Shown: positions 28,264 to 38,988, numbered from the stretch's first letter. The stretch is 39,983 nucleotides of DNA from Synechococcus sp. BS30m-G31 (GCA_016777265.1 JADHRU010000002.1:1-39983); one strand, 5' to 3'. The notes: a model not told the origin generated them from the sequence alone. Numbers and translations: made by a program.

Positions 28264-28667
28264 CCACCATTCAAGAAGACGTTCACTACGAAGGTGGTCC
28301 AGCCAAAGGAGATCTCATCCTCAACGTGCTGCTGGGATTCACTTTGATTGGCTTGCCATTCACGATTGGAGCCATTGTTCGAGCTGTTTGGCTGCGCTTT
28401 CGAATTACAAGCCGACGCATCTCCGTGTGTGGTGGCTGGATGGGCAACGACAAAACCCAAGTGGTGTACTCACAAATCAGCGAAGTCAGGACCGTTCCTA
28501 GAGGATTCGGTGCCTGGGGAGACATGGTGCTCGTTTTGAACGATGGCGCTCGACTTGAAATGCGCTCATTGCCCCGCTTCAGGGAAGTTGAGGCCTACAT
28601 CCTTGAACGCATCAACAAGCGTTCATCCACATCAACTGACAAGTCGGTCGAAGGCTTCGCCGTCTAA
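28260..28667 (+). CDS. PH (bPH2/DUF304-like) domain membrane protein; start refined to 28260
   Basis: TM hairpin followed by RFRITSRRISVCGGWMGNDKTQVVYSQISEVRTVPRGFGAWGDMVLVLNDG; ATGA overlap with rnpA. Confidence 0.82.
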   Translation: MTTIQEDVHYEGGPAKGDLILNVLLGFTLIGLPFTIGAIVRAVWLRFRITSRRISVCGGWMGNDKTQVVYSQISEVRTVPRGFGAWGDMVLVLNDGARLEMRSLPRFREVEAYILERINKRSSTSTDKSVEGFAV

Positions 28668-28721
28668 GCCCCTGTTCGTGCACACTGGCGTCAGAACGTC
28701 ACTAACCCCGGGTTCCTCAAC

Positions 28722-29864
28722 GTGATCGGGTACATCTCCGACAACCTTCTCATTCCAATCCTGGATTTTTTCTACGGATTGGTACCCAGCTACGGCCTAG
28801 CCATTGTGGCTTTGACGCTGGTGATCCGGGTTGCGCTTTATCCCCTGAGTGCTGGATCCATTCGTAGCGCTCGACGGATGCGGATCGCGCAACCCGTCAT
28901 GCAAAAACGGCAAGCGGATATCAAAGCCCGCTATGCGAGCAATCCCCAGAAGCAGCAGGAGGAACTCGGCAAAGTCATGAAGGAGTTCGGCAGCCCCCTC
29001 GCAGGGTGTTTGCCTCTGCTGGTGCAGATGCCGATCCTCTTCGCGCTGTTCGCGACCCTCCGGGGATCGCCCTTTGCAGATGTTCCCTACACGTTGAACA
29101 TGAAGGTGTTGCCGGCTGACCAAATCGCAGCCGTTGAACCCAAACCCTTCAACAGCGCCAGCCACTCAATTTTTATTAGCGAAACCGATCACGTTCCCGT
29201 GATCGCAAGCCTTCCCCGGGGCACAAAAATTGGCGTAGGCGATTCAGCCAGCGTCAATGTGCATACCAAGGATGGGCGAGCCTTTTCCGACGTTCTCACT
29301 CAAATTGAGAACCCTGGAAAATTCTCCCCAGCCTGGTCCGTGACAAAGGGTGATGACATTGTCACCGTCACAGAAGACGGCACCATCACTGCCATCGCCC
29401 CTGGTGATGCCACTGTCGAGGCCAAGATTCCTGGAATAGCAGCCCGCAGCGGCTTTTTGTTCATCAAAGCCCTCGGACAGGTGGGCTTCTATGCAGACGG
29501 CGCCGTCAACTGGGATATTGCAATTCTGGTGGGTGGATTTGGTTTAACGCTGTTCTTATCCCAACTTTTATCCGGTATGGGTATGCCGGCAAATCCCCAA
29601 CAGGCCACCGCCAACAAAATCACCCCAGTGATGATTACTGGCATGTTCCTATTTTTCCCACTGCCTGCTGGAGTGTTGCTCTACATGGTGATTGCCAATA
29701 TTTTCCAAGCCCTGCAAACCTTCATCCTTACCAAAGAAGCTTTGCCCGAGAACTTGCAAAAGATTCTTGATCAGCAGGCCTCACAACAAACGGTGACGGC
29801 AACGGCTACTGCAGGTGGCTCCAGCGACTCACGATTGCCCTTTGAACCCAAAGGCGGCAAATGA
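28722..29864 (+). CDS. yidC: YidC/Oxa1/Alb3-type membrane protein insertase (GTG start)
   Basis: [86 protein letters not shown]. Confidence 0.95.
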   Translation: MIGYISDNLLIPILDFFYGLVPSYGLAIVALTLVIRVALYPLSAGSIRSARRMRIAQPVMQKRQADIKARYASNPQKQQEELGKVMKEFGSPLAGCLPLLVQMPILFALFATLRGSPFADVPYTLNMKVLPADQIAAVEPKPFNSASHSIFISETDHVPVIASLPRGTKIGVGDSASVNVHTKDGRAFSDVLTQIENPGKFSPAWSVTKGDDIVTVTEDGTITAIAPGDATVEAKIPGIAARSGFLFIKALGQVGFYADGAVNWDIAILVGGFGLTLFLSQLLSGMGMPANPQQATANKITPVMITGMFLFFPLPAGVLLYMVIANIFQALQTFILTKEALPENLQKILDQQASQQTVTATATAGGSSDSRLPFEPKGGK

Positions 29865-30379
29865 TTCCGGCGCTGGAGCCAGTTGCTCTGCAAGAGCTCC
29901 GGGCCCTTGGAAATCCAAAAGTTTGGGTCATCGATGGATATCTCGATGCACTGCCATCGCTAACCCCCGTTCGGGGTGAGATCCAAGCTGAGCATCGCGG
30001 CAACGTTCTTTCTGTCGAAGCAGAGCTCAACACAATCGTGACGCTCAGCTGCGACCGTTGCCTTGGACAGTTCAATCACCAGCTGACGACCTCTCCTTCT
30101 GAGCTGATCTGGTTGGGTGATCAACCACCAACAGAAGATCAACTTCAACTCTCTGAAGACATCTCGGAGCCGGAGGGACTCGTTGAAACCCTCGACCCAC
30201 GCGGTAATTTCGACCCCCAGCAATGGGCCTTCGAACAATTGAATTTGCAATTACCCGTTGTGAACGACTGCGGAGATAACTGTCCAGGCGCTCCAAAGTT
30301 CAACCAGGAGGTTGTCGCCAACATCAAACACCCGATTGACCCACGCTGGGATGCGCTTCGGCGCCTAAATGACCCATGA
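29861..30379 (+). CDS. YceD/DUF177 family protein
   Basis: [14 protein letters not shown] motif and C-terminal [14 protein letters not shown] overlap with yidC. Confidence 0.8.
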   Translation: MIPALEPVALQELRALGNPKVWVIDGYLDALPSLTPVRGEIQAEHRGNVLSVEAELNTIVTLSCDRCLGQFNHQLTTSPSELIWLGDQPPTEDQLQLSEDISEPEGLVETLDPRGNFDPQQWAFEQLNLQLPVVNDCGDNCPGAPKFNQEVVANIKHPIDPRWDALRRLNDP

Positions 30380-31866
30380 GCAGCACGACCTGGAGCAATC
30401 AACTTGATCTTCTGATTCGTGCGCGAACACCACTGATCTGGATTCGCAGTAGTGAAGAGGTTCGGGTTGAAACCCTGTTGAGCCAGGCCGCCACACGTCT
30501 ACAGAGTCAGCTGATCAGTTGGAACTTCATCGATGGCCTGAGCGGCACATTGAATGCAGAGGGAATCGGAAGTCGGCAGCCGATGGCCATGTTGCAGTGG
30601 TTGCAGAATCTCGACCCCAGTCGTCCCTCCCTGCTCTTAGCGAAAGACTTTCATCGATTCTGTGATGACCCTGGCGTGGCGAGGATGCTGCGCAATCTGG
30701 AGACGTCGCTGCGGAGCACACCGCACAGCTTGATTCTCTGCTCCGGACAATGGACCCCCCCAGCGGATCTCGACGAAGCGCTGACCTTGCTGGACCTTCC
30801 CCTACCGGATGCTGATGACCTCCGTCAGCTCATCAGCAACATTGGATTAAACAGCGGCAGTGCCCTCGACTCAGCTGTTCTTGATGAGCTCACACAGGCC
30901 TGTAGCGGTCTGAGTGAAATGCGTGTACGTCAGGTCGCAGCGCGTGCCCTGGCTCGTCGCGGAAGCATCGGCGCCGAGGATCTCGCTGAGGTTCTTGAGG
31001 AAAAACGTCAAGCCATCGCCCGGAGCGAAGTCTTGGAGTTCTGCCGCAGCGATTCAGGTACCGAAGCCATCGGTGGCCACGATTCTCTGAAGAGCTGGCT
31101 TCAACAGCGACATCGCGCCTTCTCTGAGGAAGCACGACGCTTTGGGCTTCCTCTGCCCCGAGGCGTCCTACTCGTCGGCCCCCAGGGGACAGGGAAATCC
31201 CTCACAGCCAAAGCCATCGCCCGGAGCTGGTCGATGCCTTTATTGCGCCTCGACGTTGGTCGGCTCTTTGCTGGCTTGGTTGGAGCGAGTGAAGCGCGCA
31301 CCCGGGACATGATCCAACTCGCGGAGGCCATGGCGCCCTGTGTGCTTTGGATCGATGAGATTGAAAAGGGCTTTGGGGGCGATGGCCGAAGCGACGGCGG
31401 TACGACTCAACGGGTGCTGGCCAATGTGCTCACTTGGATGGCCGAAAAACGCTCTCCTGTTTTCGTTGTTGCCACAGCCAATGGGGTGGATCAGCTTCCA
31501 CCAGAACTGCTGCGCAAAGGGCGTTTCGATGAGATCTTTCTCCTGGATCTACCAAGCGGAAGCGAACGCCAGAGCATCCTTGAGCTTCATCTGGCACAAC
31601 GACGTCCAAGCGTGACTCTCCCTCTGGAAACCGTGGTGAGTCGCAGCGAAGGATTTTCTGGGGCTGAACTAGAGCAAACGGTGATTGAAGCCATGCATTT
31701 GGCCTTCGCCGAACACCGTGAACTCAATGAGACGGATTTAATTCGAGCAGCATCCCAATTGATCCCCCTCTCCCGCACCGCCAGCGAATCCCTCGCGCAC
31801 CTCAAAGAATGGGCGGCTGGAGGTCGAGCACGACAGGCTTCTATTGCTGGACGTAACGAAGCTTGA
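30376..31866 (+). CDS. AAA ATPase (Ycf46-like)
   Basis: LLVGPQGTGKSLTAKAIARSW, CVLWIDEIEKGFGG, ELLRKGRFDEIFLLDLPS; degenerate N-terminal half typical of Ycf46-like proteins. Confidence 0.9.
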   Translation: MSSTTWSNQLDLLIRARTPLIWIRSSEEVRVETLLSQAATRLQSQLISWNFIDGLSGTLNAEGIGSRQPMAMLQWLQNLDPSRPSLLLAKDFHRFCDDPGVARMLRNLETSLRSTPHSLILCSGQWTPPADLDEALTLLDLPLPDADDLRQLISNIGLNSGSALDSAVLDELTQACSGLSEMRVRQVAARALARRGSIGAEDLAEVLEEKRQAIARSEVLEFCRSDSGTEAIGGHDSLKSWLQQRHRAFSEEARRFGLPLPRGVLLVGPQGTGKSLTAKAIARSWSMPLLRLDVGRLFAGLVGASEARTRDMIQLAEAMAPCVLWIDEIEKGFGGDGRSDGGTTQRVLANVLTWMAEKRSPVFVVATANGVDQLPPELLRKGRFDEIFLLDLPSGSERQSILELHLAQRRPSVTLPLETVVSRSEGFSGAELEQTVIEAMHLAFAEHRELNETDLIRAASQLIPLSRTASESLAHLKEWAAGGRARQASIAGRNEA

Positions 31867-31945
31867 CGGGGCGTAAAGATGCGCTTCATGGAGCGAGCAT
31901 CGCTGTGCAGTACTCCCTACGTTCCAAGTACCTAACTCTGATTTC

Positions 31946-32107
31946 ATGCAGCGTCAAAACGACATCGTCATGCAGCTTTGTGTGGCTTGCCTTGGCGCCG
32001 GTGTGATCACCACTGTGGCCGTTGCTCAAGGCCAAAATCCTCTGACAGCCCTTGGCATCACTGTATTTTCAGCCGTTGCTGCCGTAATGGTCGGCCAGGT
32101 GCTCTGA
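31946..32107 (+). CDS. 53-aa small hydrophobic protein (absent from supplied ORF track)
   Basis: Manual translation: MQRQNDIVMQLCVACLGAGVITTVAVAQGQNPLTALGITVFSAVAAVMVGQVL*; fits between AAA gene and serS. Confidence 0.65.
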   Translation: MQRQNDIVMQLCVACLGAGVITTVAVAQGQNPLTALGITVFSAVAAVMVGQVL

Positions 32108-32148
32108 ACGGGCTGCCATAGGCTGCCGGCGTTGCTGTTCCAGGAACC

Positions 32149-33426
32149 GTGATCGACCAGCGCCTTGTGCGTGACAACCCCGAAGTCATCGCTCAACAAT
32201 TGAAGCGTCGGGGTAAATCCATTGATCTCACTGGCCTTCAGCTGATTGCAAGGCAGCAACGAGGGTTAGAAGAAGAACGCAGCACCCTGCAAGCCGACGG
32301 CAATCGCATCGGCAAAGAGGTGGGCTTAAAAATCAAGGCTGGCGCAGATCCCAAGGGAGACGAGGTTGCCGCCCTACGCCTACAGGGGAATGCCATCAAA
32401 CAAAAGGTGGCCGTGTTTGAGGAGGAGGAGAAGGCACTCTCCAGCCAACTCCGCGACCAGCTCCTCAGTCTCCCCAATCTCCCTTCGCCACTCTGTCCAG
32501 ATGGGAAGGACGAACACGACAACGTCGAAGTGCGTCGCTGGGGAACACCCAGAATTGAGGACGGCTTAGAGGAGCACTGGCAAATTGCTCATCGGCTGAA
32601 CCTGTTCGACACCGAACGGTCGGTTCGTATTGCCCAGAGCCGCTTTGTCACCCTGATGGGCCAGGGAGCCCGCTTAGAGCGAGCTCTGATTAATTTCATG
32701 CTGGATCTACACACCAGCAAGGGATACCGGGAGGTGATGCCACCGGTTTTGGTGAACACCGCCAGCCTCACTGGCTCAGGCCAGTTGCCGAAATTCGCCG
32801 AAGAAAGCTTCCGCTGCGCAGACGACGACCTTTGGCTAACCCCAACGGCTGAAGTCCCCGTGACGTCGCTGCATCGCGACGAAATCATTCCAGCTGATCA
32901 ACTCCCTCTCCGGTACTCGGCCTATAGCCCTTGCTTCCGTCGAGAAGCGGGGAGTTATGGACGGGATACGCGCGGCCTCATCCGTCTCCACCAATTCAAC
33001 AAAGTTGAGTTGTATTGGTTTGTGCATCCCGACCAATCCGAGGAGGCACACCAACAGATCACCGCCGATGCCGAAGCGGTGTTGCAGGCCCTCGAGTTGC
33101 CTTACAGGGTTTTGGATCTATGCACGGGAGATTTGGGCTTCTCGGCCCAGCGCACCTACGACTTGGAAGTGTGGTTGCCTGGGGCCGGAGCCTTCCGAGA
33201 AATCTCGAGCTGCAGCGTATGCGGCGATTTTCAAGCTCGCCGATCAGCGATCAGAACCAAAAACGGAAAACAAACACAGCTCGTGCACACCCTGAATGGG
33301 TCGGGTTTGGCCGTCGGGCGCACGATGGCTGCCCTGTTGGAGACGGGGCAGCAATCAGACGGAAGCATTCTTCTTCCCAAACCCTTGGTGCCTTACGTCG
33401 GCTTTGAACGGCTCCAGCCAGAATGA
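32149..33426 (+). CDS. serS: seryl-tRNA synthetase
   Basis: [23 protein letters not shown]-terminus, [58 protein letters not shown]. Confidence 0.97.
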   Translation: MIDQRLVRDNPEVIAQQLKRRGKSIDLTGLQLIARQQRGLEEERSTLQADGNRIGKEVGLKIKAGADPKGDEVAALRLQGNAIKQKVAVFEEEEKALSSQLRDQLLSLPNLPSPLCPDGKDEHDNVEVRRWGTPRIEDGLEEHWQIAHRLNLFDTERSVRIAQSRFVTLMGQGARLERALINFMLDLHTSKGYREVMPPVLVNTASLTGSGQLPKFAEESFRCADDDLWLTPTAEVPVTSLHRDEIIPADQLPLRYSAYSPCFRREAGSYGRDTRGLIRLHQFNKVELYWFVHPDQSEEAHQQITADAEAVLQALELPYRVLDLCTGDLGFSAQRTYDLEVWLPGAGAFREISSCSVCGDFQARRSAIRTKNGKQTQLVHTLNGSGLAVGRTMAALLETGQQSDGSILLPKPLVPYVGFERLQPE

Positions 33427-33450
33427 ACTGACTCAGCAGCAATCGGCTGG

Positions 33451-34533
33451 ATGAACGTATTTGCGGCCCTCTTGGTTCTTGCTCTCTTAATCGTGGTGCA
33501 TGAAGCAGGACATTTTCTTGCCGCCACCCTTCAAGGCATCCGCGTTAGTGGCTTCTCGATCGGCTTCGGACCTGCGTTGATTAAACGCCAACGGAAAGGT
33601 GTCACCTACGCCCTAAGGCTCCTCCCCCTTGGTGGTTTCGTGGCCTTCCCCGATGACGATGAAGACAGCAGCATCCCCATTGATGATCCCGATTTGCTGC
33701 GCAATCGTCCCATCCCCCAGCGCGCTCTGGTGATCGCCGCCGGAATTCTCGCCAATCTTGCGCTGGCCTTGGTGGTTCTGGTGGGACAAGCGGCGATTGT
33801 GGGGCTTCCAGCCGATCCAGATCCAGGCGTTCTTGTGGTGAATGTGCAGCCTGATGGCGCAGCTGCTCGCGCTGACCTCAGGCCTGGAGATCAGATTCTC
33901 TCGATCAACTCCAACAAACTTGGAGCTGGACAAGCCGGAGTTGAGGCCATGGTGAAGCTGGTCAAGGCAGCACCAAGCACAACCCTCTCCGTCGAACGGG
34001 TTCGTCAGAGCCAACTTGAGCAGATTGAACTCAAACCATCAAATTCCGATGGACAGGGAAAAATCGGGGCGCAGCTCCAAGCCAACCTCAATGGAGCTAG
34101 CCGACCCGTCAAAGGCTTAGGGGAACTGGTCCAACACACCGGCGGTCAGTTCATCCGTCTCGTGGGACAAACCGTGAGTGGCTACGCCGGTCTGATCACC
34201 AATTTCAAAGCCACGGCGGGACAAGTGAGCGGTCCGGTCAAAATTGTGGAGATGGGTGCACAGCTCAGTCGGCAAGGCGGAAGTGGTTTGGTGTTGTTCA
34301 TGGCCTTGATCTCAATCAACTTGGCAGTCCTCAACGCATTGCCCTTGCCGTTACTGGATGGGGGCCAAATGGCTCTTCTTCTGATCGAAGGGGTCCGAGG
34401 CAAACCCGTCCCTGAACGCCTTCAACTGGCATTCGCCCAATCCGGATTTCTTCTTCTTGTGGGATTAACTCTGGTCCTTGTCGTTCGCGACACCAGTCAA
34501 TTGACCTTTGTTCAGCAGTTGCTCGGGCGCTAG
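33451..34533 (+). CDS. rseP: site-2 protease family (RseP-like) PDZ metalloprotease
   Basis: LLIVVHEAGHFLAA HExxH motif, PDZ region, NLAVLNALPLPLLDGGQ. Confidence 0.93.
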   Translation: MNVFAALLVLALLIVVHEAGHFLAATLQGIRVSGFSIGFGPALIKRQRKGVTYALRLLPLGGFVAFPDDDEDSSIPIDDPDLLRNRPIPQRALVIAAGILANLALALVVLVGQAAIVGLPADPDPGVLVVNVQPDGAAARADLRPGDQILSINSNKLGAGQAGVEAMVKLVKAAPSTTLSVERVRQSQLEQIELKPSNSDGQGKIGAQLQANLNGASRPVKGLGELVQHTGGQFIRLVGQTVSGYAGLITNFKATAGQVSGPVKIVEMGAQLSRQGGSGLVLFMALISINLAVLNALPLPLLDGGQMALLLIEGVRGKPVPERLQLAFAQSGFLLLVGLTLVLVVRDTSQLTFVQQLLGR

Positions 34534-34592
34534 TCCTTCAGCGGCCCTTGAATGTAGAATTTGAGATCTGTTGAAACGCTGCCCTCAGCTGC

Positions 34593-34895
34593 ATGGCCAA
34601 AAAGTCGATGATTGCCCGCGACGTAAAGCGCAAAAAAATGACAGAGCGCTATGCGGCCAAGCGTGCGGCACTAATGGCAGCGTTCAATGCAGCGGCAGAC
34701 CCAATGTCTCGCCTCGAAATCCATCGCAAAATCCAGGCTCTACCCCGCAACAGCGCCCCAAATCGGATCCGTAATCGTTGTTGGGCGACAGGCAAACCCC
34801 GTGGTGTGTACCGCGACTTTGGACTTTGCCGTAACCAACTGCGTGAACGAGCTCACAAGGGAGAACTGCCGGGCGTTGTGAAGTCCAGCTGGTAA
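34593..34895 (+). CDS. rpsN: 30S ribosomal protein S14
   Basis: [66 protein letters not shown]. Confidence 0.97.
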   Translation: MAKKSMIARDVKRKKMTERYAAKRAALMAAFNAAADPMSRLEIHRKIQALPRNSAPNRIRNRCWATGKPRGVYRDFGLCRNQLRERAHKGELPGVVKSSW

Positions 34896-34917
34896 GAAGA
34901 CAGATCCCTCGACATTG

Positions 34918-34961
34918 ATCGACAAGAAAGGGGAGGCGAAAGCCTCCCCTTTCTTGTCGAT
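34918..34961. terminator. Perfect 20-bp stem / GAAA loop hairpin between rpsN and pnp (terminator of rpsN and/or pnp leader element)
   Basis: ATCGACAAGAAAGGGGAGGC-GAAA-GCCTCCCCTTTCTTGTCGAT, stem arms 34918-34937 and 34942-34961. Confidence 0.85.
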
Positions 34962-35011
34962 GGAAACCATGAAATGTCAAAATAACAATTGACAAAAGGA
35001 CATAAGCCGTC

Positions 35012-37177
35012 GTGCAAGGAAAAACACAGTCGATCTCGTTTGACGGACGCGAGATAAGACTGACCACAGGGCGTTTTGCCCCCCAAGCGGGTGGTTCCGT
35101 CTTGGTCGAATGCGGCGACACAGCCGTGCTTGTTACAGCAACACGATCAAAGGGACGCGATGGAATCGATTTCCTCCCACTGATCTGCGATTACGAGGAG
35201 CGCCTTTATGCCGCCGGACGGATTCCTGGAAGCTACATGCGTCGGGAAGCCCGTCCACCCGAGCGCGCAACGCTGACCTGTCGCTTGATCGACAGGCCCA
35301 TGCGGCCGTTATTCCCCAGTTGGATGCGCGACGACTTGCAAGTTGTTGCCACATGCCTATCGCTGGACGAACGCGTCCCTTCCGATGTCCTGGCAGTAAC
35401 AGGCGCATCCATCGCAACGCTTCTGGCCGGCATTCCCTTCAATGGACCCATGGCGGCCGTGCGTGTCGGCCTGCTTGGAGACGACTTCGTTCTAAACCCG
35501 AGCTACCGGGAAATTGAGCGAGGAGATTTAGACCTCGTCGTCGCTGGCACAGCGGATGGTGTGGTGATGGTTGAGGCAGGCGCCAACCAACTCCCCGAAG
35601 GAGACGTCATTGAGGCGATTGATTTCGGCTATGAAGCCATCCAGGAACTCATCAAAGCCCAGGAAACACTGCTGAAGGACCTCGGCATTAAGCAGGTCAA
35701 GCCGGAAGCGCCCAAAGAAGACAACACTGTTCCTGCTTACCTCGAAAAGCAATGCACGAAAGCAATCAGTGCTGTGCTCAGCAAGTTTGAGCAAAGTAAA
35801 GAGGAGCGCGATAACGGTCTCGAAGCCGTGAAAGCAGATGCAGCTGAAGCGATCGCAACCCTCAAGGAAGACGACGCCGTGCGTCAGGCCGTATCCAGCA
35901 GTTCGAAATTGCTGAACAACAGCTTTAAGGCTTTGACCAAGAAGCTGATGCGTCAGCAGATCTTGAAGGATGGCAAGCGCGTCGATGGGCGTGGATTGGA
36001 TGAGGTCCGTCAAATCAGCGCGATGGCCGGAGTTCTGCCCCGTCGAGTCCATGGCTCAGGTCTGTTCCAGCGTGGTTTAACGCAGGTTCTATCCACTGCG
36101 ACCTTGGGAACCCCCAGTGATGCCCAAGAAATGGATGACCTCCATCCCAACACCGAGAAGCTGTATCTCCATCACTACAACTTCCCCCCATACTCCGTTG
36201 GCGAAACCCGTCCAATGCGATCCCCCGGCCGTCGCGAAATCGGCCATGGCGCTCTAGCGGAGCGAGCCATCCTTCCCGTCTTGCCTGAGAAAGACACCTT
36301 CCCTTATGTCGTGCGGGTCGTGAGCGAAGTGCTGAGCTCCAATGGCTCCACTTCCATGGGCTCAGTTTGCGGCAGCACGTTGGCTCTCATGGATGCCGGT
36401 GTGCCCTTAAAAGCCCCTGTAAGTGGTGCCGCGATGGGTCTGATTAAAGAGGGCAAGGACATCAAAATCCTCACCGATATTCAGGGGATTGAGGACTTCC
36501 TTGGCGACATGGATTTCAAGGTGGCTGGTAGTGAGAAAGGCATCACAGCGCTTCAAATGGACATGAAAATCACTGGTTTACCAGTGAAGGTTATGGCTGA
36601 AGCTGTCAATCAAGCCCGCCCAGCTCGCCTGCATATCCTCGAGAAAATGCTCGAGGCGATTGATAAGCCCCGTGAAACGCTGTCGCCCCATGCACCACGC
36701 CTGCTGAGCTTCCGTATCGATCCTGAATTGATTGGAACAGTGATCGGTCCTGGTGGTCGCACCATCAAGGGCATTACAGAACGCACCAACACCAAGATCG
36801 ATATCGAAGACAGTGGAATTGTCACCATTGCCTCCCACGATGGTGCGGCTGCAGAGGAGGCTCAAAAGATCATTGAAGGCCTCACCCGCAAGGTGAACGA
36901 GGGCGAAATGTTCTCAGGCTCGATCACTCGCATCATTCCAATCGGCGCCTTCGTCGAAATTCTTCCTGGCAAGGAAGGGATGATCCACATTTCTCAGCTC
37001 TCCGAAGCGCGCGTTGAGAAAGTGGAAGATGTCGTGAAAGTCGGCGATGAAGTCACCGTGCGTGTTCGCGAGATCGACAATCGCGGTCGGATCAACCTCA
37101 CCCTGCGTGGGGTTCCTCAAAACGGCGAATCGACAGAGGTGGAACCACAGCCCACCCCAGTTGCACCCCTCAGCTGA
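35012..37177 (+). CDS. pnp: polyribonucleotide nucleotidyltransferase (GTG start)
   Basis: Duplicated RNase PH domains, KH ([29 protein letters not shown]) and S1 ([25 protein letters not shown]) domains. Confidence 0.97.
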   Translation: MQGKTQSISFDGREIRLTTGRFAPQAGGSVLVECGDTAVLVTATRSKGRDGIDFLPLICDYEERLYAAGRIPGSYMRREARPPERATLTCRLIDRPMRPLFPSWMRDDLQVVATCLSLDERVPSDVLAVTGASIATLLAGIPFNGPMAAVRVGLLGDDFVLNPSYREIERGDLDLVVAGTADGVVMVEAGANQLPEGDVIEAIDFGYEAIQELIKAQETLLKDLGIKQVKPEAPKEDNTVPAYLEKQCTKAISAVLSKFEQSKEERDNGLEAVKADAAEAIATLKEDDAVRQAVSSSSKLLNNSFKALTKKLMRQQILKDGKRVDGRGLDEVRQISAMAGVLPRRVHGSGLFQRGLTQVLSTATLGTPSDAQEMDDLHPNTEKLYLHHYNFPPYSVGETRPMRSPGRREIGHGALAERAILPVLPEKDTFPYVVRVVSEVLSSNGSTSMGSVCGSTLALMDAGVPLKAPVSGAAMGLIKEGKDIKILTDIQGIEDFLGDMDFKVAGSEKGITALQMDMKITGLPVKVMAEAVNQARPARLHILEKMLEAIDKPRETLSPHAPRLLSFRIDPELIGTVIGPGGRTIKGITERTNTKIDIEDSGIVTIASHDGAAAEEAQKIIEGLTRKVNEGEMFSGSITRIIPIGAFVEILPGKEGMIHISQLSEARVEKVEDVVKVGDEVTVRVREIDNRGRINLTLRGVPQNGESTEVEPQPTPVAPLS

Positions 37178-38095
37178 TCACACCTGAAAGCCGGGATCGA
37201 TCTCGGCCATCGCCCGCGTCGCACGCTCTCCGAGCGCGACGTGGGCTTTTCCATGGCTGGCGATCAAACAGCCCGCCTGCCGAACATCGCCCGTGTTGTA
37301 GGTGAGGTCGCGGAGATCAGCATGGGTAAATCGTCCACCAGCGGCCAACAAAACAGCCTCCGGTGCAGCCATATCCCAATCCTTTGGAGCACTACGGCCT
37401 GAGAGGGAGATATACAGATCGGTTTCTCCACGGAGAATTGTGGCCACCTTGCAGCCAACGCTGCCGACAGCCTTCGAACCGCCGAGTTGAAGTTCACCGA
37501 TCAATGTCTCGAGTCGGTCATCGCGATGACTTCGGCTCGCCACCAAAAGCAAGTCAGACAACTCTTTGCGCTCGCTGAAGCGCACAGGGGAACGCTTTCC
37601 TTCACGGTCTTCACACCAGGCGTCGTCACCCACCAGGCCAATCCATAGCTCATCGGCTTCGGGTAACAGCACCACGCCTAAAACAGGCCGATTCCCCCGA
37701 ACCAAGGCGAGGTGCACGGCATATTCCCCAGTTCCTTGGAGAAAATCTTTGGTGCCATCAAGCGGATCAAGGATCCACAACCATTCGGCGGGAAGAGGCT
37801 CACCTTCGGTGAGCTGCTCTTTGGCGGTTTCCTCACTGAGCAGAGTCCAACCAGCATCTGGAAAGGCCCCCGACAACCCCTCAAGCAGCCATTGGTTCAC
37901 TGCCAGATCAGCGGCCGAAACAGGCCCCTCTCCACCGTTATCGACACTCAAGGCTTTCTGAAAACCATGGGGAGGCTGTTCGCCACGGGCGTACGCACGA
38001 AGAATGTCGGCAGCCCCCCAACTCAATCGTCTCAACTCAGTCAACAAAACTTCTTTGCTGACACCAGCAGGGAGAATGGCGGAGTTGGACATCAT
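37178..38095 (-). CDS. inositol-monophosphatase-superfamily 3'(2'),5'-bisphosphate nucleotidase (CysQ-like); start refined from 38251
   Basis: LLSEE, WILDPLDGTKDFLQGTGEYAVHLALV, KDWDMAAPEAVLLAAGG. Confidence 0.88.
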   Translation of the reverse strand: MMSNSAILPAGVSKEVLLTELRRLSWGAADILRAYARGEQPPHGFQKALSVDNGGEGPVSAADLAVNQWLLEGLSGAFPDAGWTLLSEETAKEQLTEGEPLPAEWLWILDPLDGTKDFLQGTGEYAVHLALVRGNRPVLGVVLLPEADELWIGLVGDDAWCEDREGKRSPVRFSERKELSDLLLVASRSHRDDRLETLIGELQLGGSKAVGSVGCKVATILRGETDLYISLSGRSAPKDWDMAAPEAVLLAAGGRFTHADLRDLTYNTGDVRQAGCLIASHGKAHVALGERATRAMAEIDPGFQV

Positions 38096-38118
38096 GATTA
38101 AGGGGGGCGCTGGCCATT

Positions 38119-38979
38119 GTGATGCAGCGGGATGAACCAGCCGCCGGAAGTCTCTATCTCGTCGGCACTCCGATCGGTCATATGGGAGACCTTTCCCCTC
38201 GAGCCAGTCACCTGTTAGCGACGGTCGATGCCATCGCATGTGAAGACACACGCCATAGCGGACAGTTGCTGAGCAATCTCCAAGCCCGCGGTCGCAAATT
38301 CTCCTTTCATCAGCACAACATTCGTACGCGGTTGCCCCAACTTCTAGAACTGCTGGAAGAAGGTCAAAGCCTTGCGGTGATCAGTGATGCGGGATTGCCA
38401 GGCATCAGTGACCCCGGAGAAGAGCTGGCTAACGCTGCACGACGAGCGGGGCATCCCGTGCTTTGTATTCCTGGTCCTTGCGCTGCCACCACAGCCCTGG
38501 TGAGCAGCGGACTTCCCAGTGGACGCTTTTGTTTTGAAGGGTTTTTACCCACGAAAGGCAAAGAACGACGACAGCGTCTGGAACAGATCTCGAGTGAACA
38601 GCGGACCACCGTGCTTTATGAAGCACCGCATCGACTCCTCACGTTGCTGGATGAACTCTGGAATCATTGCGGCCCCGATCGTCCGATCCAGGTGGCGCGA
38701 GAACTCACCAAACGCCATGAAGAACAGGTGGGGGCCACTGTGCAAGAAGCTCTCACTCATTTTCAACAGACCCGCCCCCAAGGCGAATTCACCTTGGTCC
38801 TGGGCGGTGCGCCACCCATCGCACAACCAACCCTCAATGATGTGGAGCTCACAGAGCAGCTGCAACAGCTCATCAATCAGGGAGTTAGTTCCAGCGATGC
38901 TGCACGGCAACTAGCAGCGACGACCGGACTCTCCCGGCGACGGCTCTACACATTGCTCCACCACGACGCGTCAGACTAA
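38119..38979 (+). CDS. rsmI: 16S rRNA (cytidine(1402)-2'-O)-methyltransferase (GTG 38119 or ATG 38122)
   Basis: LYLVGTPIGHMGDLSPRASHLLATVDAIACEDTRHSGQLL, VISDAGLPGISDPGEEL, FEGFLPTKGKERRQRL. Confidence 0.95.
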   Translation: MMQRDEPAAGSLYLVGTPIGHMGDLSPRASHLLATVDAIACEDTRHSGQLLSNLQARGRKFSFHQHNIRTRLPQLLELLEEGQSLAVISDAGLPGISDPGEELANAARRAGHPVLCIPGPCAATTALVSSGLPSGRFCFEGFLPTKGKERRQRLEQISSEQRTTVLYEAPHRLLTLLDELWNHCGPDRPIQVARELTKRHEEQVGATVQEALTHFQQTRPQGEFTLVLGGAPPIAQPTLNDVELTEQLQQLINQGVSSSDAARQLAATTGLSRRRLYTLLHHDASD

Positions 38980-38988
38980 GCAAAATCC

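Noticed and set aside
21053-35856. HIP1-type octamer GCGATCGC (21054-21061 and 35849-35856)
   Set aside because: I noticed only two copies in ~40 kb, not the strong enrichment seen in HIP1-rich cyanobacteria; close to chance.
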